This document shows positions 34,181-43,100 of a stretch of 64,000 bases of DNA, one piece after another. The position numbers and the translations under genes are program-made. Source of the stretch: Antarcticibacterium flavum (GTDB lineage: Bacteria; Bacteroidota; Bacteroidia; Flavobacteriales; Flavobacteriaceae); contig NZ_CP040812.1 in the NCBI RefSeq assembly GCF_006159205.1, positions 1,736,001 to 1,800,000 on the forward strand, read 5' to 3'. The notes beneath the pieces were generated by a model. The model made no database searches. It worked only from the letters and a program-made list of their open reading frames with translations, and was not told the origin of the DNA. Each line of letters starts with the position of its first letter. The first letter of the stretch is position 1.

Positions 34181-35017
34181 TTATTCAGATAATTTGAAGT
34201 TGTAGATAATTGTTCCTACCTGCCTGGAAGGAGCATTTGCGTCACTGTTGAAACGTGTAGCGAGAGCAGCACGCCTCGCAGGGTCCAATAAGCACGAAGA
34301 ACTGTTGGTTGTGCCTTTTACTCCCGGAGTAGCCTTGGTAACCTGTCCGTTTTGATTCACTTCTATTTGTACTACTACCAGTCCAGATTCATTACAATCC
34401 TGCACGAACTTTTCCTTATTTAATGCACGCCTGCCACCAAGCCTGTAATTACCATCACCGTCAAGGCCAAGGCCATTTCCATAGTAAGCACTGGCATTTG
34501 GATCCCCATCTCTGCTTCCCTTATCTCCGGCTACATTATCATTTCCCTCACCACCTGTTGCAGTACCTTCACTGCGGGGCCCATTAAGAATACTACTTAA
34601 AGCATCTGTAGTAGACTTCTCTGGAGTTGGATCTGGTTTTGGCGCAGGAGGAACTGGTTTTGGTTCTGCCACTTTCTCCTGTACCACTGGTTTTTTCTCT
34701 GCTTTCTTCTCGACCACAGGAGCATCTACTGTCTCCTGGGTTACCACTTCCTCCACAACAGGTTTAGGTTGAGAAACCTGGGGACTGGTAGTAGGCTGTG
34801 GCGCGGCTTTTACCGGCTCATTAGGTTGCACATCGCCAGAACCAACATCTGATGTTCCAAAGTTTATAGCAATTCCTCTCTCTGGTGGTGGATCCAAATA
34901 TTGCATCCCCACAAAAAGCAATAAAAGAATAAGCAACACGTGTAGCACTACCGTGATGGTAAAAGACTTCTTTTCGTGTTTGGTTTTTAAAAAACTCACT
35001 TCCTTTATTGTTTTCAA
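34181..35017 (-). CDS. TonB-like energy transducer
   Basis: 278 residues. One membrane helix lies near the N-terminus (about 17-39: SFTITVVLHVLLILLLLFVG). A long Pro/Glu/Lys/Val-rich periplasmic spacer follows (EKKPVVQEKVAEPKPVPPAP and similar), and a C-terminal domain VVVQIEVNQNGQVTKATPG... GTIIYNFKLSE typical of TonB/TolA-type proteins. It works with ExbB/ExbD to energise outer-membrane transporters such as the SusC protein in this window. TonB versus TolA role cannot be settled from the sequence. It directly abuts exbD and folC. Confidence 0.85.
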   Translation of the reverse strand: MKTIKEVSFLKTKHEKKSFTITVVLHVLLILLLLFVGMQYLDPPPERGIAINFGTSDVGSGDVQPNEPVKAAPQPTTSPQVSQPKPVVEEVVTQETVDAPVVEKKAEKKPVVQEKVAEPKPVPPAPKPDPTPEKSTTDALSSILNGPRSEGTATGGEGNDNVAGDKGSRDGDPNASAYYGNGLGLDGDGNYRLGGRRALNKEKFVQDCNESGLVVVQIEVNQNGQVTKATPGVKGTTNSSSCLLDPARRAALATRFNSDANAPSRQVGTIIYNFKLSE

Positions 35018-35410
35018 TTATTCGGGCTTTACAGCCAATACGATCTTATACCTGTTCCTGTTGGCAATATCCATTACCTGTACGGCTCTTTCAATTGGCA
35101 CGCCTTCTTCAGCCCTTAAAATTATGGTAGGATCATCTTCTCCTGCAAGTCTTTCCTTTAAAGTACTTTCCAGGGCAGATTGGCTCACCCTTTCATTATT
35201 TATATATACCTGCAAATCCTTTGTAATACTTACAGATATGTTTTGAACAGTTGTGGTCTTTCCCTTTGCTTTTGGTAAAATTAGGTCCAAAGCCTCGGGA
35301 GTAATCGCGGGCGACGTGAGCATGAAAAAGATCAATAACAGGAATACAATATCTGTCATGGAACTCATGCTAAAGTCGGCACTAATTTTATTTCTACTTC
35401 TTAAGTTCAT
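35018..35410 (-). CDS. exbD: biopolymer transport protein ExbD
   Basis: 130 residues with one N-terminal membrane helix (MTDIVFLLLIFFMLTSP) carrying the conserved Asp20 in SSMTDIVFLL, the proton-path residue of ExbD/TolR. The periplasmic domain includes the usual VSQSALESTL and ILRAEEGVPIERAVQVMDIA segments. It lies between exbB and the TonB-like gene with 1-bp and 0-bp gaps, a tight operon. Confidence 0.93.
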   Translation of the reverse strand: MNLRSRNKISADFSMSSMTDIVFLLLIFFMLTSPAITPEALDLILPKAKGKTTTVQNISVSITKDLQVYINNERVSQSALESTLKERLAGEDDPTIILRAEEGVPIERAVQVMDIANRNRYKIVLAVKPE

Positions 35411-35411
35411 A

Positions 35412-36113
35412 TTAAGCAGGCTCGTTTAACAGGTCTAAGAAATCTACTGCTGTAGCTTCCATTTGGTGCACCACTTTATCTGTCTTCACCACCAGGTGGT
35501 TATAGCCAATGTATGCTATAATACCCACAATTAATCCTGCCACTGTGGTGGTCATCGCGGTATAGATCCCTTCAGCAAGTAATCCCATTTCTGCCTGCCC
35601 ACTACTGGTTGCCAGCTCATGGAATGCCAATACCATACCAATTACAGTTCCAAGGAAACCAATCATTGGAGCAGCTCCAGCAATTGTAGCCAGGATACTT
35701 ACATTCTTCTCCAGCTTGTAAACTTCAAGCCTTCCGGCATTTTCAATAGCGGTATTAATATCTTCCAGGGGACTTCCTATCCTGGATATTCCTTTCTCAG
35801 TAAGCCTGGCTACGGGAGAATTGGTTTGGGCACAACGAATCTTGGCCGATTCTATATTCCCATTGAGGACGCTATCCTTTATTTGCAGCATGAAATTTTG
35901 ATCTACTTCTGTTGCTGCTTTTATTGCAAACAACCTTTCAAAATAGATATATACTGCCGCAAAAAGAAGTATGAACAATATACCAATAATGATCTGGCCT
36001 CCCAGGCCACCACTTAACATCAAATCAAATAACGAGAGGGTCTTCTCTTCTACAACCGGCTCCACCTCTTGGGCTCCCTGGGCAAGGTCATCTTGCTGAA
36101 AAAAGTATAGCAT
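35412..36113 (-). CDS. exbB: MotA/TolQ/ExbB proton channel protein
   Basis: 233 residues, three membrane helices. Helix 1 is near 35-55 (GGQIIIGILFILLFAAVYIYF). Helices 2 and 3 flank the conserved segment ILATIAGAAPMIGFLGTVIGMVLAFHEL and AEGIYTAMTTTVAGLIVGIIAYIGYNHLV, the latter including the conserved Thr of the channel. It is the first gene of exbB-exbD-tonB-folC. It forms the proton-driven stator of the TonB (or Tol) system in the inner membrane. Confidence 0.93.
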   Translation of the reverse strand: MLYFFQQDDLAQGAQEVEPVVEEKTLSLFDLMLSGGLGGQIIIGILFILLFAAVYIYFERLFAIKAATEVDQNFMLQIKDSVLNGNIESAKIRCAQTNSPVARLTEKGISRIGSPLEDINTAIENAGRLEVYKLEKNVSILATIAGAAPMIGFLGTVIGMVLAFHELATSSGQAEMGLLAEGIYTAMTTTVAGLIVGIIAYIGYNHLVVKTDKVVHQMEATAVDFLDLLNEPA

Positions 36114-36174
36114 AAATTAATTTAGGTTTTGTTATGTAACGTGAGTTTGTGGTTTTAATTGTAAAGGTAATTTA

Positions 36175-37401
36175 TTATACCAATTGTTTTAATGCAATTT
36201 CAAAAGCAGTCTTGCTTATGTCCTTTTTGGAACTGTTGTGATCAAATGTTTTTTGAATTGCGCTTCGTATTGTTATGGAAGTATCATTAAAGATAGCCTC
36301 ATCTGTCATTTGGACACGACGTTCCATAAAATAAGCAAAAACCCTTGCCATTCCACAGTTCGCAATAAAATCTGGTATCACACTCACCCGCTCATCTGTA
36401 TATTCCATAATAGGCCCAAAGAAGATCTCCTTATCTGCAAAAGGTACATTTGCACCAGAGCTTATAACTTCCAGCCCGCCCTTCATCAATCTTTCGATTT
36501 GTTCCTGCGTCACAAGTCGTGATGCTGCACATGGTGCAAAAATCTCGGCTTCCAGGTCCCATATCTTCTCATTGATCTCTTCAAAAGGAATGAGCTGTGG
36601 ATGCTTTAAGGTATTTCCTTCTTTATTTAGGAAAAGCTCCTGCATCTCTTCAAAACTGTAGCCATCTTCATTAATAAGACCACCCACACGATCAATGATC
36701 CCTATGATCTTAACCCCCATTTTTGACAAATAGAAGGCCGCGGCAGAACCCACGTTTCCAAAGCCCTGGATAATGGCTTTCTTGCCTTTTACATCACCTC
36801 CATAGATCGCGTAATAATGGTTAACAGCCTCTGCCACCCCATATCCCGTGATCATATCTGCCACAGTATATTTTCTTGTAACATCCGGGGAATAGGTAGA
36901 GTTTTCAAGAACCTTAATAACCCCCTGGCGTAGCTGTCCAATCCTGTTGATTTTATCGGCTTCAGTAGGGTGAAAATGGCCGCTAAAAACTCCCTCCTGT
37001 GGATGCCAAACCCCACAATCCTCTGTGATAGGGATCACCTCATGGATCTCGTCTACATTAAGGTCTCCCCCTGTTCCATAATAGCTTTTTAGTAGAGGTG
37101 AAACCGCTTTATACCATCTTTCAAGAACACCTTTTTTACGCGGATCTGCCGGGTCAAAGTTTATACCAGATTTTGCACCACCAATTGCAGGGCCAGAGAC
37201 CGTGAATTTCACCTCCATTGTTTTTGCTAAAGAAAGTACCTCATTCATATCAAGGCCTTTTCTCATCCTGGTACCACCACCGGCAGCTCCCCCTCTCAAA
37301 GAATTGATCACCGTCCAACCCTCTGCATCGGTCTCGGGATCTTTCCAGTTAAATACTATTTCTGGCGCCTTGTTCTCATACAAATTAAGTAATTCCTTCA
37401 T
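36175..37401 (-). CDS. Glu/Leu/Phe/Val family amino-acid dehydrogenase
   Basis: 408-residue NAD(P)-dependent oxidative deaminase. N-terminal SLRGGAAGGGTRMRKGL and the catalytic lysine region PAIGGAKSGINFDP; the Rossmann domain has GFGNVGSAAAFYLSKMGVKIIGI; and the tail segment APCAASRLVTQEQI. Features fit the Leu/Val/Phe branch or a flavobacterial glutamate dehydrogenase; substrate choice cannot be made safely. A TATATTTG -7 element lies upstream at 37485-37492, without an ideally spaced -33. It is between exbB and anmK in the same orientation. Confidence 0.88.
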   Translation of the reverse strand: MKELLNLYENKAPEIVFNWKDPETDAEGWTVINSLRGGAAGGGTRMRKGLDMNEVLSLAKTMEVKFTVSGPAIGGAKSGINFDPADPRKKGVLERWYKAVSPLLKSYYGTGGDLNVDEIHEVIPITEDCGVWHPQEGVFSGHFHPTEADKINRIGQLRQGVIKVLENSTYSPDVTRKYTVADMITGYGVAEAVNHYYAIYGGDVKGKKAIIQGFGNVGSAAAFYLSKMGVKIIGIIDRVGGLINEDGYSFEEMQELFLNKEGNTLKHPQLIPFEEINEKIWDLEAEIFAPCAASRLVTQEQIERLMKGGLEVISSGANVPFADKEIFFGPIMEYTDERVSVIPDFIANCGMARVFAYFMERRVQMTDEAIFNDTSITIRSAIQKTFDHNSSKKDISKTAFEIALKQLV

Positions 37402-37530
37402 TATTCTTTTAAATTTAGGTCTTTAGTGATATGCCGCAAACAAAAGGCTTGCAGCTATGAATGATCATTTATTTTGGTTGCCCGCAAATATAAAAAACAA
37501 TTATACCAAGCTTGGTTAAATTTTGAATAT

Positions 37531-38595
37531 TTAAGGCACAAAAACCCGCCCCGAAGAGTGATCCCTACAGGCACCTGTTACACTACTAAGGACATTGATC
37601 TCTTCCCTTAACCGCAGCACCCCTAAAAGGCCAAATATAAGAGCTTCTTTATAGTTAATAATCTCTGCTGAAGGGATGACTACCTGCACCTTTGTAGCTT
37701 CTCCAAGACATTTCATAAGGTAAGAATTAAAACACCCCCCGCCGGTAACCAGCATTTCTGAAGCAGGATCATTATCCAGACAACTTGCAATTTGTTTTGC
37801 TATATGCTTGCTGAAGGTATTAAGTATGCCTGGAATATCATCGTCATATTTATGCAGGATTGGCAATACGTGCGAATTCACCCATTCAATCCCAAGGGAT
37901 TTGGGAGCTGATTTCGAATAGAACTCCAGGGCATCCAGCTCCTGAAGCAGGCTTGCATTCAATTTACCCGTAGCTGCCAAATTCCCGTCGCGGTCGTATT
38001 CCATACCCAATTTTTGGGCATAATAATTAAGTACTGTATTAACAGCACAAATATCAAAGGCTATTCTCCTTCCATCTCCTTCAGTAGAGATATTCGCAAA
38101 GCCTCCAAGATTTAAACAATATTTATAACCTGGAAATAATAACCGGTCCCCAACTGGTACCAGAGGTGCCCCTTGCCCTCCCAATTCTACGTCCTGTACT
38201 CTATAATCACAAACAACTGTATTTTTAAGGATTTGAGAGAGCATTTCGAGATTACCTATTTGCAGTGTAAATCCATTTTGTGGCTCATGCTTTATAGTAT
38301 GGCCGTGACTGCAAATTGCATCCAGGTTTGTAATATTATTTTTAGAAATAAAGTTGCCTATGATTTTTGCCAGATATTCTGTATAGGCAATATTGAACGC
38401 GTGAAGATCTGCCGGCTCAAAATCTATTGCCGCTGCGAGCATACCCTTCATTTTTTCTGAATATCCCACAGTCTCTGCCACCTCAATTTGAAATCCCCAC
38501 CCCTTCCTGTGGTCCAAATGAATAAGAGCAAGGTCGATTCCATCCAGCGAGGTGCCAGACATAACTCCAAGCACCTTATAATAACTTTTTTTCAT
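37531..38595 (-). CDS. anmK: anhydro-N-acetylmuramic acid kinase
   Basis: Phosphorylates and opens 1,6-anhydroMurNAc for peptidoglycan recycling. From the ATG at 38593-38595 it is 354 residues, opening MKKSYYKVLGVMSGTSLDGIDLAL, the diagnostic N-terminus of AnmK. Further blocks: ICSHGHTIKHEP, VCDYRVQDVELGGQGAPLVPVGD, LNLGGFANIS and VTGGGCFNSYLM. A longer start at 38688 would run into the divergent acyl-CoA dehydrogenase gene and is rejected. The enzyme fits a wall-recycling theme but no partner gene is adjacent. Confidence 0.95.
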   Translation of the reverse strand: MKKSYYKVLGVMSGTSLDGIDLALIHLDHRKGWGFQIEVAETVGYSEKMKGMLAAAIDFEPADLHAFNIAYTEYLAKIIGNFISKNNITNLDAICSHGHTIKHEPQNGFTLQIGNLEMLSQILKNTVVCDYRVQDVELGGQGAPLVPVGDRLLFPGYKYCLNLGGFANISTEGDGRRIAFDICAVNTVLNYYAQKLGMEYDRDGNLAATGKLNASLLQELDALEFYSKSAPKSLGIEWVNSHVLPILHKYDDDIPGILNTFSKHIAKQIASCLDNDPASEMLVTGGGCFNSYLMKCLGEATKVQVVIPSAEIINYKEALIFGLLGVLRLREEINVLSSVTGACRDHSSGRVFVP

Positions 38596-38687
38596 ATTCG
38601 TAAAAATAACCAATCTTAATTGAATAATAGACACCAAAAAACTACCTTTGCACAGGAAAAATTTTGATTTTATAACATATACAGCCA

Positions 38688-39830
38688 ATGGATTTTAAAC
38701 TTACAGAAGAGCATATAATGATTCGTGATGCCGCCAGGGATTTTGCAAAAAATGATTTGCTTCCTGGTGTGATTGAAAGAGATGACAAACAGGAATTTCC
38801 AAAGGAGCAGGTTAAAAAAATGGGAGAGCTTGGCTTTCTTGGAATGATGGCTTCTCCCGAGTATGGTGGCGGCGGTATGGATACCGTTTCTTATGTACTG
38901 GCAATGGAAGAGATCTCTAAAATAGATGCATCAGCATCTGTCGTCATGTCTGTGAACAATTCGCTTGTATGCTGGGGTCTTGACACCTTTGGCAATGAGC
39001 AGCAAAAAGAAAAATATCTTTCAAAGCTCACAACAGGGGAAAAACTTGGTGCATTTTGCCTTTCTGAACCTGAAGCAGGAAGTGATGCTACCTCACAAAA
39101 GACCACCGCAATAGACAAGGGTGACCATTACATTCTCAATGGAACTAAAAACTGGATCACCAATGGAAACACTGCAGACTATTACCTGGTGATAGCTCAA
39201 ACAGATAGGGAAAAGAAGCATAAAGGCATTAATGCCTTCATAGTTGAAAAAGGCTGGGAAGGATTTGAAATTGGACCAAAGGAACAAAAACTTGGCATTC
39301 GAGGAAGTGATACTCACTCCCTTAATTTTAATGATGTAAAGGTTCCAAAAGAGAACAGGATTGGCGAGGATGGTTTCGGGTTTAAATTTGCCATGAAAAC
39401 ACTTTCAGGAGGAAGAATAGGTATTGCTGCGCAGGCATTGGGAATAGCTGCCGGCGCTTATGAACTTGCTTTGGAGTATTCTAAAGTTCGTAAAGCCTTT
39501 GGAACAGAGATCTGTAACCACCAGGCCATCGCATTTAAACTGGCAGATATGCACACCTCAATTGAAGCAGCCAGGATGCTTGTTATGAAAGCAGCGGTGG
39601 ACAAGGATAACGCTGAAAATTACGATCTTTCTGGCGCCATGGCCAAATTATATGCCTCTCAGGTTGCCATGGATGTAACCGTGGAAGCTGTGCAGGTTCA
39701 TGGAGGAAATGGATATGTGAAAGAATATCACGTGGAAAGATTGATGAGAGATGCCAAGATCACGCAGATTTACGAAGGAACTTCAGAAATTCAAAAAATA
39801 GTGATATCCAGAAGCATTTTACAAAAATAG
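38688..39830 (+). CDS. acyl-CoA dehydrogenase
   Basis: 380-residue FAD enzyme of fatty-acid or branched-chain acyl-CoA oxidation. Signatures: FCLSEPEAGSDATSQKT (FAD/substrate), WITNGNTADYYLV, and the C-terminal catalytic glutamate region QIYEGTSEIQKIVISR. The AALGIAAGAYELALEYSKVRKAFG region is the family's central motif. The short/medium-chain (butyryl-CoA dehydrogenase-like) type is likely from overall pattern; exact substrate unknown. It is divergent from anmK and followed by a terminator. Confidence 0.94.
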   Translation: MDFKLTEEHIMIRDAARDFAKNDLLPGVIERDDKQEFPKEQVKKMGELGFLGMMASPEYGGGGMDTVSYVLAMEEISKIDASASVVMSVNNSLVCWGLDTFGNEQQKEKYLSKLTTGEKLGAFCLSEPEAGSDATSQKTTAIDKGDHYILNGTKNWITNGNTADYYLVIAQTDREKKHKGINAFIVEKGWEGFEIGPKEQKLGIRGSDTHSLNFNDVKVPKENRIGEDGFGFKFAMKTLSGGRIGIAAQALGIAAGAYELALEYSKVRKAFGTEICNHQAIAFKLADMHTSIEAARMLVMKAAVDKDNAENYDLSGAMAKLYASQVAMDVTVEAVQVHGGNGYVKEYHVERLMRDAKITQIYEGTSEIQKIVISRSILQK

Positions 39831-39853
39831 AGGGTCATCCCTTAAACTTTAAT

Positions 39854-39881
39854 AAAAAACAGCCTTACCGGCTGTTTTTTT
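39854..39881 (+). terminator. intrinsic terminator of the acyl-CoA dehydrogenase gene
   Basis: AAAAAACAGCC-TTACC-GGCTGTTTTTT followed by TAT, a typical near-symmetric stem with a T-tract 23 bp after the stop. Confidence 0.85.
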
Positions 39882-40169
39882 ATACCCAAACCCAAAATAA
39901 TTAAAGAATTACCCTCACCACCCCCATCAAAATATGGGGGTGTAACCAATAAATAACAAATTTTACTTTTTTACTCAATATCTCAGTTAGCAGTCTTCAA
40001 TCAACCTTTTAAATTAGAATTTCACAAAATGCAGCAGGTCAATTTCTGAATTTAATAAAAAAATCAATTCTAATTATTATTGCTGCATTTTTATCATCTT
40101 TATTAAACTTTTACTTCATAAAACTCACTCAATCACATATTTTTGTGAAAATAATTAAATGATATTTTT
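39882..40169. other. gltB upstream region with several dyads
   Basis: About 290 bp without a gene. It contains a hairpin CACCCCCAT-CAAAAT-ATGGGGGTG-like (39919-39942), two overlapping inverted repeats that cross each other (40012-40021 with 40066-40075; 40026-40036 with 40081-40091), and a promoter-proximal dyad at 40133-40148. The density of symmetry suggests regulated transcription of the nitrogen-assimilation operon. Confidence 0.55.
40133..40148 (+). promoter_or_regulatory. putative operator overlapping the gltB -7 element
   Basis: TCACATATTTTTGTGA: perfect 5-bp arms with a 6-bp spacer. It overlaps TATTTTTG (40138-40145), a TAnnTTTG-type -7 box 25 bp before the gltB ATG. No good -33 TTG was found, so an activator requirement is possible. 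Confidence 0.5.
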
Positions 40170-43100
40170 ATGAAACCAAAGCAGCAGGGACTCTATTATC
40201 CCGAATTTGAACATGATAATTGTGGAGCAGGCTTCATTTGTAATTTAAAAGGAAAACGAACAAATGACATTATACATAAAGCCCTGGACATATTGGTGCG
40301 CCTGGAGCATAGAGGTGCAGTAAGTGCAGATGGGAGAACAGGCGATGGCGCAGGAATTCTCATAGAGATCCCTCATTCTTATTTTACAAAAGTATGCCCG
40401 TTTGACCTTCCCCCGGCAAGAGAATATGCCGTTGGAATGGTATTCCTGCCTAAAGCAATTAATCAAAGGCAAATTGTAAAGGAACTATTCGAAAATCAAA
40501 TTAAAAGGCAGGGACTCACTTTAATTGGCTGGAGAGAAGTTCCGGTAGATGACACCTGCCTTGGCAGTATCGCTGCTTCTACAGAGCCATATGTGCAACA
40601 GGTTTTTATTGGGAAAGGCAAAGACCTGGATGATAGGGAATTTAATGCCCGGCTTTTTGCCGCCAGAAAGATAGCGGAGCATAAGATCGATGCCTCAGGC
40701 CTTTCAGAGGCTGCTTACTTTTATGTCTCAAGTCTTTCCACCACCACTATAATTTACAAAGGCCTGTTGATGCCACAGGATATAAATATTTATTATAAGG
40801 ATCTTAATGATCCCGATCTTGTTACGAAACTGGCTTTGGTGCACCAGCGTTTTTCAACAAACACCTTCCCAAGCTGGGATCTTGCCCAACCATTTCGTTA
40901 TATGTGCCATAATGGGGAGATCAATACCCTGAGGGGAAACTTAAGCAGAATGAAAGCCCGGGAAGAGCTATTTGTAAGTAATTTACTGGGAGACCACATC
41001 AATGAGATTACCCCGATTACTGCTGAAGGCAAATCAGATTCAGCTTCTATGGATACTGTCCTGGAGCTTTTATTACATACCGGCCGTTCCCTGCCCGAAG
41101 CGATTATGATGATGGTACCTGAAGCCTGGGAGAAAAACCCTATGATGTCAGAAGCCAAAAAAGCTTTTTACGAGTACAATTCCTGTATAATGGAGCCCTG
41201 GGATGGGCCGGCATCCATCCCCTTCACAGATGGAAATTATATTGGCGCCCTTCTGGACAGGAATGGCCTGCGTCCCTCGCGATACACCCTTACAAAAGAT
41301 GGCTATGTCATAATGGCCTCAGAGACAGGGGTAATAGAAATAGCCCCCGAAAATGTGGAAAGACATGGGCGCCTGGAACCGGGAAGGATGTTCCTTGTTG
41401 ATATGAATGAAGGAAGGATCATTGAGGATGAAGAAGTAAAAAGCAACATAGTATCTCAACGGCCTTACCGCAACTGGCTGGACGAAAATTTGCTCCCATT
41501 GGCAGAGGTTTCCTATACGGGAAATACATGTCCTGTGGAAAAAACAGACTTTAAAACCCGTCAAAAATTATTTGGATATACACTGGAGGACATTAACACG
41601 ATTATTGCTCCCATGGCGCAGCTTTCAAAAGAAGCCATTGGCTCTATGGGATCTGATATTCCCCTGGCTGTGCTTTCAGATAAGCCGCAACTCCTTTTCA
41701 ATTACTTTAAACAATTATTTGCCCAGGTTACGAATCCGCCCCTGGATGGAATAAGAGAGGAGATAGTTACAGACATTAGCCTTTCTATTGGGGAGGATAA
41801 GAACTTATTCGATATCATCCCAGAACATGTGAAAAAGCTAAGAATACAAAATCCTGTGATCTCCAATGAGGACCTGGACAAAATACGAAATATTGACCTG
41901 CCGGGATTTAAAGCAGCCTCTGTCTCCATACTCTATAAGGCTAATGAGGGTATGAACGGGCTGGAAGAACGGTTGGATAAAATTATCCTGGAGATTAACA
42001 GGGCTGTTGACAAGGGCTGTAATATTATCATCCTTTCAGACCGTAATGCAAATTCAGATCTCGCACCTATACCATCCCTCCTTGCGTGTTCTTATGTACA
42101 TCATACAGTTAAAAAACATAAAAGAAGATCTTCTTTTGGGATAGTTATAGAGTCGGCAGAACCACGGGAGGCACATCATTTTGCTTTATTGTTTGGATAT
42201 GGCGCCAGTGCAATTAACCCATATATGGTGAACGAGATCATCTATGACCTGGCAAATAAGAAAGAGATTGAAGTTCACGATCCTGAAGAGGCAATACAAA
42301 ATTTTAATACTGCAATTGGAAAAGGTATCGTGAAGATCATGAATAAGATTGGTATCTCCACTTTACATTCCTACCGTGGCGCCCAGATATTTGAGATCCT
42401 TGGTTTGAACAGGAAATTCGTTAATAAATATTTCACCAATACCCCCACCCGTATTGAAGGGATCGGGCTGTACGAAATCGAGCGAGAGATCCAGCAAAGG
42501 GTTAAAAGGGCCTTTGCCCCTTTTACCGATAATACTTCAGCCGGACTGGAATTAGGCGGGGACTATCGCTGGAGAAGGAATGGGGAAAGACATATGTTCA
42601 ATCCTGCAAGTGTTGCAAAGCTTCAGCAGGCTGTAAAGCAAAATAATCCTGAAAGCTACAGGGAATATTCAAACCTCATAAATGAGCAGTCTAAAAACCT
42701 GATGACCTTGAGGGGTATGTTCAAATTTAAGGACCTTGATCCTGTTTCACTCGACGAGGTGGAACCCTGGACAGAAATTGTAAAAAGGTTTAAAACAGGA
42801 GCGATGTCTTTTGGATCCATAAGCCGGGAGGCCCACGAAAATCTCGCTATTGCTATGAACAGGATCAAAGGAAAAAGCAACTCGGGCGAAGGTGGTGAAG
42901 ACGAGAAACGATTTCATATGAGTCCAGACGGCGATTGGAGAAATTCTGCCATTAAACAGGTTGCTTCAGGAAGGTTTGGGGTATCCATTGATTACTTAAC
43001 CAATGCCCTGGAAATTCAGATTAAGATGGCACAAGGAGCCAAACCGGGAGAAGGAGGGCATTTACCGGGACCTAAAGTAAACCCGGAGATTGCCAAGACC

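Noticed and set aside
38596..38688. Upstream 93-bp extension of anmK
   Set aside because: It would overlap the divergent acyl-CoA dehydrogenase start and adds residues not found in AnmK.
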